Shown piece after piece: positions 6,063 to 8,765 of a stretch of DNA of 8,765 nt. Each line of letters opens with the position of its first letter. Position 1 is the stretch's first letter. The stretch is from Oscillospiraceae bacterium (lineage in GTDB: Bacteria; Bacillota; Clostridia; Oscillospirales; Ruminococcaceae), in assembly GCA_900768675.1 (NCBI GenBank), contig CAAGDT010000027.1:1-8765 (forward strand), written 5' to 3'. Under the pieces are notes generated by a model. The model was not told the DNA's origin. It did no database searches and saw nothing but the letters and a program-made list of their open reading frames with translations. Both the position numbers and the translations under genes were made by a program.

Positions 6063-6578
6063 TTATTCTGCCCCTTCTTTCACCAACCCATAAAGCCTCA
6101 TATCAATAACCCTGCCATTCTTGACAGCGTTACTCCGCATAACCCCCTCAAACCGGAACCCCGCCTTTTCAAGCACACGGCAGGAGCCTTTGTTGTAGGC
6201 AAAGGGCTCTGCAAAAATACGGATAATATCGGTGTTTTCAAAAATATAGCCGCAAAGCTGCTTTACCGCCTCGGTCATAATTCCCTTACCCCAGTAATCA
6301 GCGCCTATGAAGTAGCCAAGCTCCGCTGTGCGGCGGTGGATATTGCCCTGACGGAAAGCGCCGATACTGCCGATAACCTTTCCCTCGTATATAATCGCAA
6401 AGGCAAAGGTGCTGTTTTCGTCGGCAGAAAGCATAGCGGTAATATAGTCCCGCCCGTCCTGCTCGGTATATGGATAGGGCAGTCCGTCCCGAAGGTTATC
6501 CTGCACCCGCTTGTCCGAAAGCATTGAAGCCAGCTCCCCAGCGTCCTCAAGCCGCCATTTCCGCAGTTCACAAAGCAT
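6063..6578 (-). CDS. GNAT-family N-acetyltransferase, RimJ/RimL type
   Basis: This 171-residue cytosolic protein has the GNAT fold, which transfers an acetyl group from acetyl-CoA to an amine. The opening LRKWRLEDAGELASML is a RimJ/RimL-type N-terminus. IGADYWGKGIMTEAV (91-105) is motif A, whose WGKG loop holds the CoA pyrophosphate. AYNKGSCRVLEKAGFRFEG (127-145) is motif B, with the conserved Asn and Ser before the LEKAGF helix. Substrates vary widely in this family (ribosomal protein N-termini, antibiotics, small amines), and nothing here picks one. The start ATG has GAGGTG (6589-6584) 5 bases upstream. The gene has its own promoter and lies 79 bases upstream of the pyrB start codon (5983), on the same strand. 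No terminator is visible between them, so some readthrough into pyrB is likely. Confidence 0.92.
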   Translation of the reverse strand: MLCELRKWRLEDAGELASMLSDKRVQDNLRDGLPYPYTEQDGRDYITAMLSADENSTFAFAIIYEGKVIGSIGAFRQGNIHRRTAELGYFIGADYWGKGIMTEAVKQLCGYIFENTDIIRIFAEPFAYNKGSCRVLEKAGFRFEGVMRSNAVKNGRVIDMRLYGLVKEGAE

Positions 6579-6601
6579 AAAAACACCTCGCTTTTTAGCA
6601 A

Positions 6602-6630
6602 ATTATAGCATACTGCCCCCAAAAAGTCAA
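6602..6630 (-). promoter_or_regulatory. Promoter of the acetyltransferase gene, extended -10
   Basis: On the - strand, TTGACT (6630-6625), 17 bases, then TATAAT (6607-6602) preceded by TGC (extended -10). The predicted start near 6595 leaves a leader of under 20 bases that is mostly the ribosome binding site. Its spacer resembles that of the pyrB promoter. Confidence 0.87.
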
Positions 6631-6667
6631 CAAAAAGCATTTTCCCCCATAAATTGTGCCGCCGCTA

Positions 6668-6696
6668 TTGACAAACCGCTATATATGTGCTACAAT
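6668..6696 (+). promoter_or_regulatory. metK promoter, extended -10
   Basis: TTGACA (6668-6673), 17 bases, then TACAAT (6691-6696) preceded by TGC. The predicted start near 6703 lies about 16 bases before the riboswitch P1 stem. It diverges from the acetyltransferase promoter, with 37 bases between the two -35 boxes. Confidence 0.85.
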
Positions 6697-6718
6697 AAAT
6701 TCGCTGATAAAATAGTAT

Positions 6719-6855
6719 CCTTATCAAGAGCAGTGGAGGAACAGGTCCTGTGAAGCTGCGGCAACCCTTCGCAAAGCGAAAATGGTGCCAATTCCTGCGC
6801 CGAAAGGCGAAAGATGAGGGAGTGAAATCAAAGCTCCCAATAGGGAGCTTTTTTT
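6719..6855 (+). promoter_or_regulatory. SAM-I (S-box) riboswitch controlling metK
   Basis: The conserved S-box core is present: CCTTATCAAGAG at the 5' side, GTGGAGGAACAGG, GGCAACC, AATGGTGCCAATTCCTGC, and GAAAGATGAGG at the 3' side. P1 pairs CCTTATC (6719-6725) with GATGAGG (6813-6819) with one G-U pair. The P2 base pairs GCAG (6730-6733) with CTGC (6756-6759). P3 is capped by TTCGC-AAA-GCGAA (6768-6780). P4 is CGCC-GAAA-GGCG (6798-6809). Bound S-adenosylmethionine should stabilise P1 and let the terminator at 6830-6855 form. Without it, GGGAG (6818-6822) can pair with CTCCC (6834-6838) as antiterminator. Since metK makes S-adenosylmethionine, this is direct product feedback. Confidence 0.97.
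6830..6855 (+). terminator. Riboswitch-controlled intrinsic terminator
   Basis: AAAGCTCCC (6830-6838), loop AATA, GGGAGCTTT (6843-6851), with a run of seven T at 6849-6855. It is the expression platform of the SAM-I riboswitch, and its left arm is shared with the antiterminator. Confidence 0.93.
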
Positions 6856-6923
6856 GACGCATAAAAGCACATTACCGCGAAAACAGAAGCGGTAAGCAAC
6901 CCGAATATAGAAAGGAAATGGAA

Positions 6924-8096
6924 ATGGCAAAATTCTTATTCACCTCCGAAAGCGTTACAGAGGGACATCCCGATAAAATCTGCGACCGTATTTCGGACAG
7001 TATTCTTGACGCTCTTTTAGAGCAGGACCCTATGTCCCGTGTAGCCTGCGAAACCTGCACAACAACAGGCGTTGTTATGGTTATGGGCGAAATCACAACA
7101 AAGGCGGTTATCGACATTCCCGCAATCGTTCGTCAGACCGTCAAGGAAATCGGCTACGACAATGCGGAGTACGGCTTCGACTGCAACACCTGTGCAGTTA
7201 TGACCACTCTCGATAAGCAGTCCCCCGATATTGCAATGGGCGTTGACAACGCTCTTGAAGGCAGAGAGGAAAACGCAATGGACACCGGCGCAGGCGACCA
7301 GGGTATGATGTTCGGCTATGCCTGCAACGAAACAAAGGAGCTTATGCCCCTGCCTATCTCCCTTGCACAGAAGCTTGCAAAGAAGCTTACCGAGGTAAGA
7401 AAGAGCGGCGTTATCGACTACCTGCTCCCGGACGGAAAGTCACAGGTTACAGTTGAATACGTTGACGGTAAGCCCGCAAGAGTTGATACAGTTGTTATCT
7501 CCTCCCAGCACAAGGCAAGCGCAACCCTGGAACAGATAAGAAAAGACATTATTGAAAAGGTTATAAAGACCACAATCCCTGCAGAGCTTCTTGACGAAAA
7601 CACAAAGTACTTCGTAAACCCCACAGGCCGTTTCGTTATCGGCGGACCTCAGGGCGACAGTGGACTTACAGGCAGAAAGATTATCGTTGATACATACGGC
7701 GGCTACGCAAGACACGGCGGCGGCGCTTTCTCAGGAAAGGACCCCACAAAGGTTGACCGTTCCGCAGCTTATGCAGCAAGATACGTTGCAAAGAATATCG
7801 TTGCGGCAGGTCTTGCTGAAAAGTGCGAGGTTGAGCTTGCCTACGCAATCGGCGTTGCAAAGCCCGTTTCCGTTTTCGTTGACACCTTCGGCACAGGAAA
7901 GTACAGCGACGAGAAGATAAGCGAGGCTGTAAACAAGGTGTTCGACCTTCGTCCTGCTGCAATCATCTCCGCCCTCGACCTGAGAAAGCCCCAGTACAAG
8001 GAGCTTGCCGCTTACGGTCACATGGGTCGTGAAGAGCTTGGTGTTGCATGGGAAAAGACCGACAAGACTGAGGCGCTTTTAGCGGCTGTAAAGTAA
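6924..8096 (+). CDS. metK: S-adenosylmethionine synthetase
   Basis: MetK makes S-adenosylmethionine from methionine and ATP, releasing phosphate and pyrophosphate; the latter is a substrate for the pyrophosphatase at 557-1111. From ATG 6924 the protein has 390 residues, the usual length, and begins MAKFLFTSESVTEGHPDK as expected. GHPDK (14-18) bears the catalytic His, GAGDQG (122-127) is the ATP signature, and GGGAFSGKDPTKVDRS (265-280) is the phosphate-binding loop with its Lys and Asp. The protein is cytosolic and probably tetrameric, by family knowledge. An ATG at 6918 lies in frame, but AGAAAGGA ends only one base before it; 6924 has proper spacing and gives the family N-terminus. Expression is controlled by the SAM-I riboswitch upstream. 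Codon use is strongly biased, as in well expressed genes. Confidence 0.98.
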   Translation: MAKFLFTSESVTEGHPDKICDRISDSILDALLEQDPMSRVACETCTTTGVVMVMGEITTKAVIDIPAIVRQTVKEIGYDNAEYGFDCNTCAVMTTLDKQSPDIAMGVDNALEGREENAMDTGAGDQGMMFGYACNETKELMPLPISLAQKLAKKLTEVRKSGVIDYLLPDGKSQVTVEYVDGKPARVDTVVISSQHKASATLEQIRKDIIEKVIKTTIPAELLDENTKYFVNPTGRFVIGGPQGDSGLTGRKIIVDTYGGYARHGGGAFSGKDPTKVDRSAAYAARYVAKNIVAAGLAEKCEVELAYAIGVAKPVSVFVDTFGTGKYSDEKISEAVNKVFDLRPAAIISALDLRKPQYKELAAYGHMGREELGVAWEKTDKTEALLAAVK

Positions 8097-8111
8097 GCTG
8101 AGTATAAAAAT

Positions 8112-8154
8112 AAGGCTTGAAACCCTTTATCAGGGCTTCGAGCCTTTTATTTTT
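8112..8154. terminator. Bidirectional intrinsic terminator between convergent genes
   Basis: AAGGCTTGAAACCCT (8112-8126) pairs with AGGGCTTCGAGCCTT (8132-8146) around TTATC, with one G-U pair and one mismatch. TTTTATTTTT follows on the + strand. The - strand continues with ATTTTTAT after the stem. It should end metK transcripts and those of the convergent 8163-8534 gene. Confidence 0.9.
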
Positions 8155-8162
8155 GTGCAGTA

Positions 8163-8534
8163 TCAGATAAGACGGATTTTAGTGCAGTCCTGCTCCACTA
8201 TTATCTCGATTTTCCCCGCAGGCAAAGTAAATCTTGCAATTATCCCCTTCCCGTTTCCGAAATAGCGGTTATCGGTATTTTCCTCCCGTTCCTCATAGCT
8301 GACTTCGCCGAAATTGTCACGCACAATCCGCCGCAGACAGTCGTCTATCTCAGAACGCAGGCTGTCGGTAAGGCAGTCTGCAAGGGTTTCGTCAATGTAT
8401 ATGTCCCCGAAGTCGAAGCCTGCTATTCCCTCAAAGCCGTGAGGTCGGCGGTTGGAGTTTATTCCCGAGGCTTTCAGGAGTTGGCGGGAGATGTCTTGGT
8501 AGTTGCGGGCGGGGGATTTTTGGTAGAGTATCAT
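8163..8534 (-). CDS. Hypothetical protein, 123 residues
   Basis: I do not recognise this family. ATG 8534 has AGGAG (8545-8541) 6 bases upstream, and the frame ends with TGA just before a bidirectional terminator, which supports a real gene. Residues 1-30 are basic and polar, 31-46 are Gly/Phe-rich (HGFEGIAGFDFGD), and 50-73 form a likely amphipathic helix (ADCLTDSLRSEIDDCLRRI). Residues 97-123 look like two or three beta strands (GIIARFTLPAGKIEIIV and CTKIRLI). There is no signal peptide or membrane segment. The same frame continues upstream to an ATG at 8687, but that would run through the terminator and 3' half of tRNA-Gly, so the long form is rejected. It is likely a small cytosolic alpha/beta protein of unknown role. 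Confidence 0.72.
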   Translation of the reverse strand: MILYQKSPARNYQDISRQLLKASGINSNRRPHGFEGIAGFDFGDIYIDETLADCLTDSLRSEIDDCLRRIVRDNFGEVSYEEREENTDNRYFGNGKGIIARFTLPAGKIEIIVEQDCTKIRLI

Positions 8535-8563
8535 ACATGACTCCTGTATATAAAAAGCAGAAT

Positions 8564-8592
8564 ATTCTACAAGACTTGCAAGGGTGCAGCAA
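8564..8592 (-). promoter_or_regulatory. Possible promoter of the 123-residue protein gene
   Basis: On the - strand, TTGCTG (8592-8587), 17 bases, then TAGAAT (8569-8564). It is a moderate match. It lies just downstream of the tRNA-Gly terminator, where a new promoter would be needed. Confidence 0.45.
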
Positions 8593-8595
8593 TAC

Positions 8596-8630
8596 ATAAA
8601 AATAAAGCCCGACTTGTAATCGGGCTTTAT
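8596..8630 (-). terminator. Intrinsic terminator of the tRNA-Gly transcript
   Basis: An 11-bp perfect stem, ATAAAGCCCGA with TCGGGCTTTAT (8602-8612 and 8620-8630), loop of 7. On the - strand it is followed by TTTTATG. The direction and the position after the tRNA make it the tRNA terminator. Confidence 0.9.
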
Positions 8631-8634
8631 GCGT

Positions 8635-8649
8635 GCCGAGGTACTCGGC
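8635..8649 (-). other. tRNA-Gly 3' trailer hairpin
   Basis: GCCGAG-GTA-CTCGGC, a 6-bp stem with a 3-base loop, begins one base beyond the encoded CCA. It may block exonucleases or position the processing enzyme; this role is inferred. Confidence 0.55.
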
Positions 8650-8650
8650 T

Positions 8651-8726
8651 TGGAGCGGATTACGAGGCTCGAACTCGCTACCTCCACCTTGGCAAGGTGG
8701 CGCTCTACCAGATGAGCTAAATCCGC
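8651..8726 (-). tRNA. tRNA-Gly, anticodon GCC
   Basis: The - strand folds as a complete 76-base cloverleaf. The acceptor GCGGATT pairs with AATCCGC. The D stem is GCTC/GAGC. The anticodon stem CCACC/GGTGG encloses the loop TTGCCAA, with anticodon GCC. The T stem GCGAG/CTCGT has one G-U pair and the loop TTCGAGC. The discriminator is T and CCA is encoded (8653-8651). It reads GGC and GGT glycine codons, which are frequent in this window. Confidence 0.98.
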
Positions 8727-8731
8727 AATAT

Positions 8732-8756
8732 GGATATGAAAGCAGAGTTCATATCC
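8732..8756 (-). repeat. Inverted repeat upstream of tRNA-Gly
   Basis: GGATATGAA (8732-8740) and TTCATATCC (8748-8756) form a perfect 9-bp stem with a 7-base loop. It fills the 31-base gap between tRNA-Gly and the probable tRNA end at 8758. It lacks a T-tract, so it is more likely a processing structure than a terminator. Confidence 0.6.
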
Positions 8757-8757
8757 T

Positions 8758-8765
8758 TGGTGCCT
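8758..8765 (-). tRNA. Possible 3' end of an upstream tRNA (partial)
   Basis: The - strand begins AGGCACCA at the window edge, which reads as four acceptor bases, discriminator A and an encoded CCA. Eight bases cannot name the tRNA, but they fit a tRNA cluster whose last member is tRNA-Gly. Confidence 0.4.

Noticed and set aside
8535..8687. N-terminal extension of the 123-residue protein to an ATG at 8687
   Set aside because: It would start inside tRNA-Gly and cross the tRNA terminator, whereas ATG 8534 has its own AGGAG.

Overview
The window looks like chromosome from a Gram-positive Clostridia member, most likely a Ruminococcus-like Oscillospiraceae. This is inferred from by-eye G+C near one half, AGGAGG-type ribosome binding sites, TTGACA/TGnTATAAT promoters, a SAM-I (S-box) riboswitch on metK, and a Wzx/MATE-type flippase typical of that group. 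It is mostly core metabolism, with accessory features between the core genes.

Region 1 (1-4712, + strand) is a compact gene series. It holds the 3' end of a COG2509-type FAD-dependent dehydrogenase, the family I inorganic pyrophosphatase ppa, the tRNA adenosine deaminase tadA, an unrecognised 63-residue protein, a 14-segment polysaccharide-type flippase and a divergent DprA-like protein. The last two overlap as TAATG. The series ends at a long perfect hairpin that overlaps the dprA-like stop codon.

Region 2 (4676-6630, - strand) has a GNAT acetyltransferase gene followed by pyrB, each with its own near-perfect extended -10 promoter. PyrB carries a C-terminal four-cysteine zinc domain like that of the regulatory subunit PyrI, without the PyrI nucleotide-binding domain. 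A 159-bp MITE-like element, whose ends are built of 7-bp repeats, lies between the pyrB stop codon and the hairpin that probably terminates both pyrB and the opposing series.

Region 3 (6668-8154, + strand) is metK (S-adenosylmethionine synthetase) under a consensus-like promoter and a complete SAM-I riboswitch with its own terminator, so the product represses its own synthesis. A bidirectional terminator follows.

Region 4 (8163-8765, - strand) is an unrecognised 123-residue protein gene downstream of tRNA-Gly(GCC). The tRNA has a trailer hairpin and a terminator. The last bases of the window look like the CCA end of a further upstream tRNA.

I found no complete undescribed multi-gene system. 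The best leads are the PyrB-zinc domain fusion, the degenerate DprA-like protein coupled to a flippase, and the heptad-ended repeat element next to pyrB.
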